From: Firmicutes bacterium UBA6226
GTDB lineage: Bacteria; Bacillota_A; Clostridia; Peptostreptococcales; Acidaminobacteraceae
Length of the DNA stretch: 14,453 nucleotides
Direction of reading: 5' to 3'
Assembly (NCBI GenBank): GCA_002441045.1
Contig: DJWQ01000001.1
Span: 20,080-34,532 of the forward strand
Of this stretch, positions 8,196-14,453 are shown in pieces. Every line of letters starts with the position of its first letter. The first letter of the stretch is position 1. Below the pieces are notes generated by a model that worked only from the letters and a program-made list of their open reading frames with translations, had not been told where the DNA came from and did no database searches. A program made the translations under genes and the position numbers.

Positions 8196-8230
8196 AAAAA
8201 AAATACCCCTAAAGCTAGACTTCAGGGGTA
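8196..8230 (-). terminator. Riboswitch-controlled intrinsic terminator of ribU
   Basis: On the minus strand TACCCCT (8230-8224) pairs with AGGGGTA (8210-8204), with inner pairing AG/CT, followed by eight U (8203-8196). It lies after the FMN aptamer and before the ribU start, as in attenuation-type FMN riboswitches. Its 5' arm contains CCCTGAAG (8227-8220), complementary to CTTCAGGG (8359-8352) in the aptamer's first stem, giving a ready antiterminator. Confidence 0.88.
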
Positions 8231-8253
8231 AATGCATACACATCAAACATAAA

Positions 8254-8362
8254 CCTCTTCTTCCATCCAGACTATAACTGTCGGCTCTGGAATTACACCA
8301 GATCAACCTTTCGGTTCGCGGGCTTTACCGCCGGTGGGGACTTACACCCCGCCCTGAAGATT
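8254..8362 (-). ncRNA. FMN riboswitch (RFN element)
   Basis: The minus strand matches the RFN consensus closely: ATCTTCAGGGCGGGGTG at the 5' side, CCACCGGCGGTAAAGCCCGCG, then TGGTGTAATTCCAGAGCCGAC, and AGTTATAGTCTGGATGGAAG at the 3' side. The outer stem pairs CTTC with GAAG. The aptamer binds FMN and controls downstream flavin genes; here that is ribU, through the terminator about 30 nt downstream. Confidence 0.97.
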
Positions 8363-8374
8363 CTTTATACTTAG

Positions 8375-8403
8375 AGTATAAACAACTCGTTTCAATTTGT
8401 CAA
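8375..8403 (-). promoter_or_regulatory. Promoter of the FMN riboswitch-ribU transcript
   Basis: On the minus strand, -35 TTGACA (8403-8398, perfect) and -10 TATACT (8380-8375, 5 of 6) have a 17-bp spacer. The predicted start near 8368 lies just before the aptamer. The -35 begins only 5 bp past the stop codon of the upstream MATE gene. The -10 is part of a small palindrome TATAC-TTAGA-GTATA (8366-8380). Confidence 0.88.
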
Positions 8404-8408
8404 CGGTT

Positions 8409-9791
8409 TCACACAGCAAATTCATCAACCAAAGATTTCTTTTGCTTAATAATTTTATGCTGCCAGCGCCCTGTGCTGTATATCCCTAGGCCGATTAAAC
8501 ACGTGATTAAATTGGAGAGAATCATCGCCCACCATATGGAATCTGGGCCAAAGCCGTTCAGATGACTGAGTGCAAAAACCATTGGAATTCTCAATCCCCA
8601 TAATCTACCCATCATTAAAATCATTGCCGAAACAGTGTGGCCAGATCCTTGGAATGTCCCCACTAAAATCTGAAAAAATCCCATCAGCGGAATAGAGTAA
8701 ATTATCATTTTAAGATAATTCGTGCCGCTGATGATCACCTGTGGATCATTGCTAAAAGCAGAGACGATTTGTCTTGAAAAAGGAAGCATAATTAAGCCGC
8801 CGACGACTAAAAAAGCGGTCGATAAATAGGTGCTATTTCTTACTGCCAATTTTGCACGACCCACATTATCTGCCCCTAAATTTTGACCTACTATTGTAGC
8901 TAGAGCACTTCCAATCCCCATAGCAGGCATCATGATCAAAGAGCTGATTCTATTACCAACTGCAAATGCGGTAAGAGTAATATCACCAAACGAAACTAGG
9001 AATACATTTAGTATCGTAAAGCCAAACGCCGTAGTCGCTTGGCCAGCAGAAGATGGAAAACCTATGCTGATAATCTTCGATAAAATTTCTTTGTTATATT
9101 TAAGGTGTGACAAAGTCAATTGCAGACTTTGCTTCGAACTAAACGTTGTGATGATACCGTACACCGCAAAAATACCCGTCGCAATAACAGTTGCAAGTGC
9201 TGCACCTTGAACTCCCATATCGAGAACAAATATAAAGATAGGATCTAATATGATGTTTGTCCCAACTGACAAAGCGCCAATAATCAGTGGCGATACCGTA
9301 TCTCCTTGCCCTTGTTTGATCGCATTATAAGCATTGAGTAAAAATGTCGCTGGCATACCTAAAAACATAATACTTAAGTATGCGTATGAATTGTCATAAA
9401 GTTCACCTGTCGCCCCCATTGCCCTAATAATCATCGGTGCAAAGAAAAACCCAACAATACCGGAAACAATGGACAAGCCTAACATTAAAAAAATCGCTTG
9501 TCCTGCCGTTTGCTTTGCCTTTTCCTGCATGTGTGCGCCAATGTATTGCGCAATAATCGATGAAGTTGCAACCGCCATACCAATCCCAAAGGACATGATT
9601 AAAAAGATTAACGGCCATACAAACTGGATGCCAGCAACAGCATTTCCTGGAATTTTTGAAACAAAATAAGTATCTGTTAAATTGTAAATGGTATGAATAA
9701 AGTTATTGAGCATAATCGGAAGCGATAAAGTTAATATCACTTTTTTCATATCTCCATTAAGTATCATTTCCCTTTTCTGCAAAAAATCCAT
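8409..9791 (-). CDS. MATE family efflux transporter (second copy, MepA/NorM-like)
   Basis: A 460-residue, 12-helix MATE exporter starting MDFLQKREMIL, with the typical first helix LSLPIMLNNFIHTIYNLTDTYFVSKI and the repeat-two helix after residue about 230. It probably exports cationic compounds with Na+ or H+; the substrate is unknown. I place the start at ATG 9791, preceded by AGGGGG. The reading frame stays open to a TTG at 9848, but that TTG lies in the -35 hexamer of a strong promoter whose -10 is at 9820-9825, so the longer start would not be transcribed. It is divergent from the cupin gene. No terminator lies between its stop and the ribU promoter, so readthrough RNA would meet the FMN riboswitch. 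It is clearly different in sequence from the first MATE copy, not a recent duplicate. Confidence 0.93.
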   Translation of the reverse strand: MDFLQKREMILNGDMKKVILTLSLPIMLNNFIHTIYNLTDTYFVSKIPGNAVAGIQFVWPLIFLIMSFGIGMAVATSSIIAQYIGAHMQEKAKQTAGQAIFLMLGLSIVSGIVGFFFAPMIIRAMGATGELYDNSYAYLSIMFLGMPATFLLNAYNAIKQGQGDTVSPLIIGALSVGTNIILDPIFIFVLDMGVQGAALATVIATGIFAVYGIITTFSSKQSLQLTLSHLKYNKEILSKIISIGFPSSAGQATTAFGFTILNVFLVSFGDITLTAFAVGNRISSLIMMPAMGIGSALATIVGQNLGADNVGRAKLAVRNSTYLSTAFLVVGGLIMLPFSRQIVSAFSNDPQVIISGTNYLKMIIYSIPLMGFFQILVGTFQGSGHTVSAMILMMGRLWGLRIPMVFALSHLNGFGPDSIWWAMILSNLITCLIGLGIYSTGRWQHKIIKQKKSLVDEFAV

Positions 9792-9819
9792 ACTGCCCCC
9801 TGTATTATGTGCTAAATCC

Positions 9820-9848
9820 ATTATAGCATTTATTTTTTCGCCACTCAA
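9820..9848 (-). promoter_or_regulatory. Promoter of the second MATE gene
   Basis: On the minus strand, -35 TTGAGT (9848-9843, 4 of 6), a 17-bp spacer and a perfect extended -10 TGCTATAAT (hexamer 9825-9820). The predicted start near 9813 gives a leader of about 22 nt containing AGGGGG before ATG 9791. This promoter decides the start codon of the gene. Confidence 0.85.
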
Positions 9849-9922
9849 ATATTTCGAGTCACAAAATATTTACAGATTCTTCTTAGATAAACCGTCAAAG
9901 TATGCGTGTTAGAAAAAATAAA

Positions 9923-9931
9923 TGGTATAAT
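9923..9931 (+). promoter_or_regulatory. Extended -10 promoter of the cupin gene
   Basis: TGGTATAAT has a perfect -10 (9926-9931) with an upstream TG. The -35 region 17 bp upstream is poor (TGCGTG), as is common for extended -10 promoters. The leader would be about 30 nt and carries AAGGAGG at 9957-9963. Confidence 0.68.
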
Positions 9932-9968
9932 AAAAATAGATGGTTGAACTTAAAACAAGGAGGCATAT

Positions 9969-10316
9969 ATGGTTGTCGGAAATTTTAACGAACTATTGGC
10001 ATCAGAAATAACAAGTCCAGAGGCAAAAAATGCAGCTATGAAAGTACTCGTCTCACCAAAAGAAGGTTGGGAAGGTTACGTAATGCGTGTTATAGAGCTT
10101 GATAATGAAGGCTACTCTCCTAAACACCAACACAATTGGCCACATATTAATTATGTTATTGAGGGTAATGGCACTTTGCTAATCGGAGATACTTTACATG
10201 AACTTAAACCAGGCAGCTACGCATATGTACCTGCAAATACACTACATCAATTTTCAAATGTTGGTGAGGGGATGTTGAAATTCATCTGTATTGTACCTGA
10301 AGAAGGGCATAAATAA
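9969..10316 (+). CDS. Small single-domain cupin protein
   Basis: A 115-residue cupin_2 domain protein, function unknown. Motif 1 is GYSPKHQHNWPHINYVIEG (48-66), with H53, H55 and a third histidine H59 at the place where many cupins have glutamate. Motif 2 is GSYAYVPANTLHQFSN (82-97), giving H93. Four histidines suggest one Mn, Fe or Zn ion, as in small four-His cupins; the metal and substrate cannot be told. The start is secure: AAGGAGG at 9957-9963, 5 nt from ATG. It is a single-gene unit, divergent from the second MATE gene and convergent with uvsE. It could be a sugar or small-molecule binding or isomerase-type cupin. Confidence 0.9.
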   Translation: MVVGNFNELLASEITSPEAKNAAMKVLVSPKEGWEGYVMRVIELDNEGYSPKHQHNWPHINYVIEGNGTLLIGDTLHELKPGSYAYVPANTLHQFSNVGEGMLKFICIVPEEGHK

Positions 10317-10350
10317 GCATCTGCTTAAGATCCCAATATTAAAGCCAATC

Positions 10351-10421
10351 TTAAAGGGCAGTTATAATACCACACCTTGTACTGGTTTTTTCACTACAAG
10401 CGGTGTTATAACTGCCCTTAA
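10351..10421. repeat. Palindromic miniature element (MITE- or REP-like) flanked by TTAA
   Basis: The left arm GGGCAGTTATAATACCAC (from 10356) and the right arm, reading inward on the minus strand as GGGCAGTTATAACACCGC (from 10417), agree in 16 of 18 positions. Beyond an extra 3 bases on the left, both arms continue with CTTGTA and TG. T6 forms the centre. TTAA flanks both sides (10351-10354, 10418-10421), which could be a target duplication or part of the palindrome. It lies between convergent genes. There is no T-run after the stem, so it is not a standard terminator. No second copy is seen in this window. Confidence 0.6.
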
Positions 10422-10483
10422 CAATTGCCATAGTAAATATTTCAAATCACCCATCCACTCTAATTTCAATGTATCAATATAAC

Positions 10484-11752
10484 TTAAAGATAAAAATACA
10501 AACTATCTATCAAGTAATAAATCTCATGTTGAGTCGCTAGCTTTAAGATATACCTTTTTAATAGCTCAAGCTGATGTTCAAAATCAACTTCTTTATTATC
10601 CAATCGAGCAACAAGCTTCTCGTATTGTTTTACCTCCTTCGCACCGGCAACCTCTCTAAAATATCCCCAGACATGTTGAAGCGCATTGATTACTCTTCCG
10701 TATTCTAGACGCTCCTTCAGAGCACTTTCTATCCATCTATAAAATGCAGTCGCCGGATAACCATTTTTATCCTTTAACAAATTTCTAATTTCATTATAGG
10801 CTTTGGGAGAACGTTCTAAGACAAAGTATTTATATCTTTCCCATTCTTTTTCTAACGTGCTTATTTTATTATTCTCTGACAAAGTATTGATACATTTCAA
10901 AGCAGAAAGGTTCTTATCCTTCACTTCCAACATGATATCAGGTTTCACATCACCCAAATTGGCAATAAAGTTTAAAAATGTATCCAAATAAATGGTGTCG
11001 GTATGCGCACCCAATCGTTTGTTTTCCGCCTGCTGAGAGTAGTGAATTTTGGGTACACCATCAATCGGTCGCCAGGTGTTTGCAGCTCGATCAATCCAGA
11101 TACGATCAGGCACATTTGAATCCGAAGGGTTAACCCAGTTGTGGAGATTATCGTATACAACTGGTACTTCAAGTGCCTCTCCCAGTTCAAGCACATCTGA
11201 AATCGCATACAGTTTGTCGTCATTTTCGATGATCAATCTTCTTTTTATCGAATCTGATAGCGTCTTATAGACCCTTTTAAATCGTTCTTTTGCCTCTGGT
11301 TTGTTACCATATATCCCACCAATATGTAAGATAATCTTATGAGAAGCAGGAACGCCAAGTGTATCTAAAAATCTTGCATGATATTCAAGGTCAACTATTG
11401 CCCTCTTCACGACCTCTCCATCAGGCGAGTTTAATACCGTATACTGCCCCGGATGCATAGAAACTCTAATATCTTCTTTTAAGATAAAATCACCAATTTC
11501 TTTTAGTTCCGCTTCAAAAATCTGCCACCATTCCAACTGATTGACTGGACTTGAGCCAAAAGGTATAATGTCCGAGCTAATTCTCATCATTCGAATGCCA
11601 TGCTCAACATCGTATTCCAGCATCCTTTTTAGTACCTTTAAATTATGACGAATTAGGTCAATAAGATGATCTTCTGTTGCGTTCTTCTGTGTGCAACTTT
11701 TAAGTGCAGTATCTCTAACACCAACGGTGAGGCAGGCATATCCTATTCTCAT
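10484..11752 (-). CDS. uvsE: UV damage endonuclease UvsE with YbgA-like C-terminal domain
   Basis: A 422-residue protein. Residues 1-about 295 are the UVDE TIM barrel that nicks DNA 5' of UV photoproducts in a light-independent repair path. Metal ligands and catalytic residues known from the Thermus enzyme are present: H100 (MHPGQY), H143 (LHIGG), E176 (IEND), D201 and H204 (YDNLHN), K235 and H237 (PKIHYS), H250/D252 (AHTD) and E276 (LEVKDK). Residues about 299-422 are extra compared with the usual length near 300. They resemble DUF1722/YbgA: LEKEWERYKYFVLERSP, then NALQHVWGYFREV at 356-368 and a C-terminal LLKRYILKLATQHEIYYL. This second assignment is by pattern only. The ATG has GGGAG about 8 nt upstream. 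No SOS box was found. The gene is transcribed in the same direction as purHD but separated from it by 215 bp with hairpins. Confidence 0.93.
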   Translation of the reverse strand: MRIGYACLTVGVRDTALKSCTQKNATEDHLIDLIRHNLKVLKRMLEYDVEHGIRMMRISSDIIPFGSSPVNQLEWWQIFEAELKEIGDFILKEDIRVSMHPGQYTVLNSPDGEVVKRAIVDLEYHARFLDTLGVPASHKIILHIGGIYGNKPEAKERFKRVYKTLSDSIKRRLIIENDDKLYAISDVLELGEALEVPVVYDNLHNWVNPSDSNVPDRIWIDRAANTWRPIDGVPKIHYSQQAENKRLGAHTDTIYLDTFLNFIANLGDVKPDIMLEVKDKNLSALKCINTLSENNKISTLEKEWERYKYFVLERSPKAYNEIRNLLKDKNGYPATAFYRWIESALKERLEYGRVINALQHVWGYFREVAGAKEVKQYEKLVARLDNKEVDFEHQLELLKRYILKLATQHEIYYLIDSLYFYL

Positions 11753-11774
11753 TTTCGATCTCCCATATAGATTT

Positions 11775-11780
11775 ATTATA
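11775..11780 (-). promoter_or_regulatory. Possible -10 element of uvsE
   Basis: A perfect TATAAT on the minus strand, 22 bp upstream of the uvsE start codon. No good -35 hexamer is found 16-18 bp further up, so the promoter call is tentative. Confidence 0.4.
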
Positions 11781-11825
11781 TTGTCAGCGACTTGATGTGT
11801 AGTTACCGAGTTGCTTCAAGATCAA

Positions 11826-11878
11826 GGAAATAAGAAAGCCTGCATTCACAGCGTATTAACACGTAAGAAGGCAGACTT
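11826..11878 (-). terminator. Probable terminator of the pur operon
   Basis: On the minus strand AAGTCTGC (11878-11871) pairs with GCAGGCTT (11843-11836), including one G-U pair. A small inner stem CGT/ACG can form in the loop, and a T-rich tail TTTCTTATTT follows. It lies about 90 bp after the purD stop and before the uvsE promoter region. The long loop makes it a weaker candidate than the other terminators here. Confidence 0.5.
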
Positions 11879-11917
11879 TTGAAGTTAACGCAACTATTGG
11901 CGTTTGTCGTCAAGCTG

Positions 11918-11943
11918 ACCTGTCGAAGGAACCTTCAACAGGT
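11918..11943. repeat. 26-bp near-perfect palindrome downstream of purD
   Basis: ACCTGTCGAAGG (11918-11929) and CCTTCAACAGGT (11932-11943) are inverted copies with one mismatch, which becomes a G-U pair in minus-strand RNA. The centre is AA. No T-run follows on the minus strand, so termination is unlikely from this hairpin alone. It may be an operator, an RNA 3'-end protector or a dispersed palindrome. Confidence 0.55.
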
Positions 11944-11967
11944 TGTTTATACCACAATCTATATGGT

Positions 11968-13224
11968 TTAAAACTTTGCAATATCAGTTCTATAATTCAT
12001 CTTATCAAACTGAATCTTTGATACATTTTGATAAGCGAGTGTTCTTGCAGCATTAAGTGTTTTCGCCTTTGCAGTCACACCTAAAACTCTTCCGCCGTTT
12101 GTCACAATATTCCCATCAGAATCGAATTTTGTTCCGCAGTGATAAACCACTACTGATTCAGACATCGATTCGAGACCTGAGATCACTTTATTTTTCTCAT
12201 AATCTGCTGGATAGCCACCAGAAGCCATTATGACACAAACTGCTGATTCTGCCGTCCATTTGAGGTCTATCTGAGAAAGACGTTTTTCCAATACGGCATC
12301 GATCACATCTAAAAGATCATTTTCCATACGACAAAGCGTCACTTCCGTTTCAGGGTCGCCCATACGTACGTTGTATTCTAATACGTTTATATCATCCCCA
12401 TCTATCATAATACCGACAAAAAGAATCCCTTTAAAGTCGATATCATCCTTTTTAATACCCATGATAAATGGGTTAAGAATCTCATTTTGTATGCGATCCA
12501 TCCATGACGCATCGATGATCTGACTTGGTGAATAAGTGCCCATTCCCCCAGTGTTTAAGCCTTCATCACCATCCAAAGCTTTCTTATAATCTTGTGCAGG
12601 TGCCATCGGCAATATCGTATCGCCATCCACAAAGCAAAGAATGGATGCTTCAATCCCTTTTAAAAAAGCCTCAATCACAACTTTAGTACCTGAGTTACCA
12701 AAAATTCTATGTTCCATCATCTCTGACAGAGCGGTTTCAGCTTCTTCCTTTGTTCCTGCTATAATAACACCTTTGCCAGCTGCAAGACCATCCGCTTTTA
12801 TCACTACTGGATAAGTAAATCGACTTAGCGCTTCAAGTGCAGATGCATAATTCACATGCGTTTCTGATTTAGCCGTTGGGATATTATGTCTTTGTAAAAA
12901 AGCTTTTGTAAAATCCTTACTACCTTCAAATTGTGATGCATATCTTTTAGGACCAAAAATCCTTAGTCCCTCAGCTTCAAATAAATCTACAATTCCCATA
13001 ACGAGAGGTAATTCTGGTCCTACAATGGTCAAATCTATCTTTTCAGTCACCGCATATGAAAGCAAACCTTCTAAATCATCCACTGCTAAAGGGACGCAAG
13101 TTGCAACATTAACCATTCCTGCATTTCCTGGTGCAACAAACAATTCTGGTTGCCTTTCGCTTTGACTCAATTTATATGCTATTGCGTGTTCACGACCACC
13201 GCTGCCAATAATTAATATCTTCAT
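11968..13224 (-). CDS. purD: Phosphoribosylamine-glycine ligase (GAR synthetase)
   Basis: A 418-residue enzyme that joins phosphoribosylamine and glycine with ATP to make GAR, the second step of purine synthesis. It shows the family N-terminus MKILIIGSGGREHAIAYKL, APGNAGM at 31-37, GPELPL at 69-74 and FGPKRYASQFEGSKDFTK at 90-107. The ATP-grasp core has VIKADGLAAGKGVIIA (141-156), GDEGLNTGGMGTYSP (219-233) and the metal-binding EYNVRMGDPETE (283-294). A tyrosine replaces the usual histidine in QDYKKALDGDEG, a modest change. Length is normal. GGAGG lies 6 nt before ATG, and the gene starts only 12 bp after the purH stop, so the two are cotranscribed in the usual purH-purD order. Confidence 0.98.
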   Translation of the reverse strand: MKILIIGSGGREHAIAYKLSQSERQPELFVAPGNAGMVNVATCVPLAVDDLEGLLSYAVTEKIDLTIVGPELPLVMGIVDLFEAEGLRIFGPKRYASQFEGSKDFTKAFLQRHNIPTAKSETHVNYASALEALSRFTYPVVIKADGLAAGKGVIIAGTKEEAETALSEMMEHRIFGNSGTKVVIEAFLKGIEASILCFVDGDTILPMAPAQDYKKALDGDEGLNTGGMGTYSPSQIIDASWMDRIQNEILNPFIMGIKKDDIDFKGILFVGIMIDGDDINVLEYNVRMGDPETEVTLCRMENDLLDVIDAVLEKRLSQIDLKWTAESAVCVIMASGGYPADYEKNKVISGLESMSESVVVYHCGTKFDSDGNIVTNGGRVLGVTAKAKTLNAARTLAYQNVSKIQFDKMNYRTDIAKF

Positions 13225-13236
13225 TACGACCTCCGA

Positions 13237-14453
13237 TTAGTGCTTAAAGTGTCTCATACCAGTAAAAACCATCGTCATACCGTATTTGTTAGCTTCTTCG
13301 ATAACTTCTTGGTCTCTAACAGACCCACCCGGTTGAATAATCGCTGAGATACCAGCTTCTGCAGCTGCTTTAATGGCATCAGCAAATGGGAAAAACGCAT
13401 CAGAGGCTAAAACAGCACCTTTCACAGGGAAATTGGATTGACGAATGGCATTTTCAGTTGCCCAAACACGGCTAACTTGACCTTGCCCGATTCCCAGCGT
13501 TTGACCATCACGTGTAATGGCAATTGCATTTGATTTGGCATGCTTAACTACCTTCCATGCGAAAGTCAGTTCCTCGATTTCTTTTTTTGTTGGAATTCTA
13601 TCCGTTACCACTTGAAGCTCACCTTCAAATAAGCTATGATCCACTTCTTGAACCAATAACCCGCCAAGTGTTTTTTTCATATCCAGTTGATTGGCTGTCT
13701 TTTCCATCATTGACGCTAATTTCAATATGCGTAGATTTTTCTTTTTCATAAGAACTTCTAATGCGTCTTCATCAAAATCAGGGGCAATAACGATTTCTAA
13801 AAATGTTTCATTCATTTTTTCAGCCGTTTGCATATCGACTTTTCTATTGAGTGCCACAATCCCACCAAAGATAGATACTGGATCACAGTCGTAAGCTTTC
13901 GTGTAAGCATGTAATAAGTCAAATCCTGTACCTACGCCACAAGGACTTGAATGCTTCACTGCAACCACTGCTGGTTTTTCACCAAACTCTTTGACGAGTG
14001 CAAGTGCGCCGCCAACATCATTGATGTTGTTAAATGAAAGCTCTTTCCCGTGAAGCTGTACTGCTTCGGATAAGGTGCCTTTTGTATCGAGAACTTCTTT
14101 ATAAAAAGATGCCTTTTGATGTGGGTTTTCACCATATCTTAAATCTTGGGCTTTTTCATAGGTGACTGTAAATGTCTTTGTAAAAGGCGTTTTATTAGCA
14201 TGTTTCATTAAATACTCAGCAATCATCGCATCGTAATAAGCCGTATGCTGAAATACCTTTAATGCCAAATCGTATTTCATTTCATAAGGGACTTCACCGT
14301 CTTCTCGAATCGCGTCAATTACAGCAGTGTAATCCTCAGGGTCAATAACAACGACCACATCTCTATGATTTTTTGCTGCAGATCTCAGCATCGTCGGTCC
14401 ACCGATATCGATATTTTCCACTGCATCCTCAAAAGCAACGTTTGGCTTTTGAA
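13237..14453 (-). CDS. purH: Bifunctional AICAR formyltransferase / IMP cyclohydrolase (partial)
   Basis: This catalyses the last two steps of IMP synthesis. The visible part is the end of the N-terminal IMP cyclohydrolase domain and the whole AICAR formyltransferase domain. Landmarks, counted from the valine/GTG codon at 14421, are ENIDIGGPTMLRSAAKNH at 2-19, LRYGENPHQ at 94-102 and the catalytic KHSSPCGVG at 156-164; the C-terminus is the typical FTGMRHFKH. The frame stays open to the window edge and encodes KPNVAFEDAVENIDIGG, the normal family sequence. The GTG at 14421 is therefore an internal valine, and about 110 N-terminal residues lie outside the window. It is the first visible gene of a leftward purine operon. 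Confidence 0.97.
   Translation of the reverse strand, partial: QKPNVAFEDAVENIDIGGPTMLRSAAKNHRDVVVVIDPEDYTAVIDAIREDGEVPYEMKYDLALKVFQHTAYYDAMIAEYLMKHANKTPFTKTFTVTYEKAQDLRYGENPHQKASFYKEVLDTKGTLSEAVQLHGKELSFNNINDVGGALALVKEFGEKPAVVAVKHSSPCGVGTGFDLLHAYTKAYDCDPVSIFGGIVALNRKVDMQTAEKMNETFLEIVIAPDFDEDALEVLMKKKNLRILKLASMMEKTANQLDMKKTLGGLLVQEVDHSLFEGELQVVTDRIPTKKEIEELTFAWKVVKHAKSNAIAITRDGQTLGIGQGQVSRVWATENAIRQSNFPVKGAVLASDAFFPFADAIKAAAEAGISAIIQPGGSVRDQEVIEEANKYGMTMVFTGMRHFKH

Noticed and set aside
8106..8306. Open frame of 66 codons on the minus strand
   Set aside because: It runs through the FMN riboswitch and its terminator; the sequence is explained by RNA structure.
9792..9848. Longer start (TTG at 9848) for the second MATE protein
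   Set aside because: The TTG lies inside the -35 hexamer of a strong promoter, and the -10 TATAAT is downstream of it. AGGGGG precedes the ATG at 9791, where homology to MATE begins.
10291..10482. Open frame of 63 codons on the plus strand
   Set aside because: It starts inside the cupin gene and runs through the palindromic element; no ribosome binding site or protein-like composition.
11753..11830. SOS (LexA/DinR) box for uvsE
   Set aside because: No GAAC-N4-GTTC type motif is present near the uvsE promoter region.
14419..14421. GTG as the start of purH
   Set aside because: The frame is open to the window edge and the upstream codons encode the conserved family sequence FEDAVENIDIGG, so the gene is simply cut by the window.

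Overview
The window is about 14.4 kb of AT-rich DNA with short intergenic gaps, AGGAGG-type ribosome binding sites, TTGACA/TATAAT promoters, an FMN riboswitch and a purH-purD gene order. Together these suggest a low-GC Firmicute. An O2-type H-NOX fused to a chemoreceptor, a CoA-disulfide reductase/rhodanese fusion and UvsE point towards an anaerobic or microaerophilic member of the Clostridia. This is inferred from gene content; there is no rRNA to fix the taxon.

Left part (1-3.7 kb): two divergent signalling genes share a 185-bp intergenic region. Leftward is a membrane-anchored kinase with an HPt-like HxxKG motif and a CheA-type ATPase domain but no CheW-like coupling domain. Rightward is a methyl-accepting chemotaxis protein whose N-terminus is a complete H-NOX heme domain carrying the tryptophan/asparagine/tyrosine pocket known for O2 binding. 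The receptor gene ends at a strong terminator.

Central part (3.7-10.3 kb): a leftward MATE exporter is divergent from a rightward CoA-disulfide reductase with two C-terminal rhodanese domains. The reductase promoter overlaps a C-tract/G-tract palindrome resembling CsoR/CstR-family operators, which suggests persulfide-responsive control. A bidirectional terminator separates it from the leftward riboflavin uptake gene ribU, which is preceded by an FMN riboswitch with its own promoter and terminator. Next comes a second leftward MATE exporter, then a divergent small cupin gene.

Right part (10.3-14.45 kb): a 63-bp palindromic element lies between the convergent cupin and uvsE genes. uvsE encodes a UV damage endonuclease with an apparent extra YbgA-like (DUF1722) C-terminal domain. 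Upstream of it are two hairpins and then the end of a purine operon, purH-purD, reading leftward. purH runs off the right edge of the window.

The strongest candidates for unusual biology are the H-NOX chemoreceptor/HPt-kinase pair, the UvsE-YbgA fusion, the operator at the CoA-disulfide reductase promoter, and the start region of the first MATE gene, where the well-placed ribosome binding site and ATG are in a different frame from the rest of the gene.
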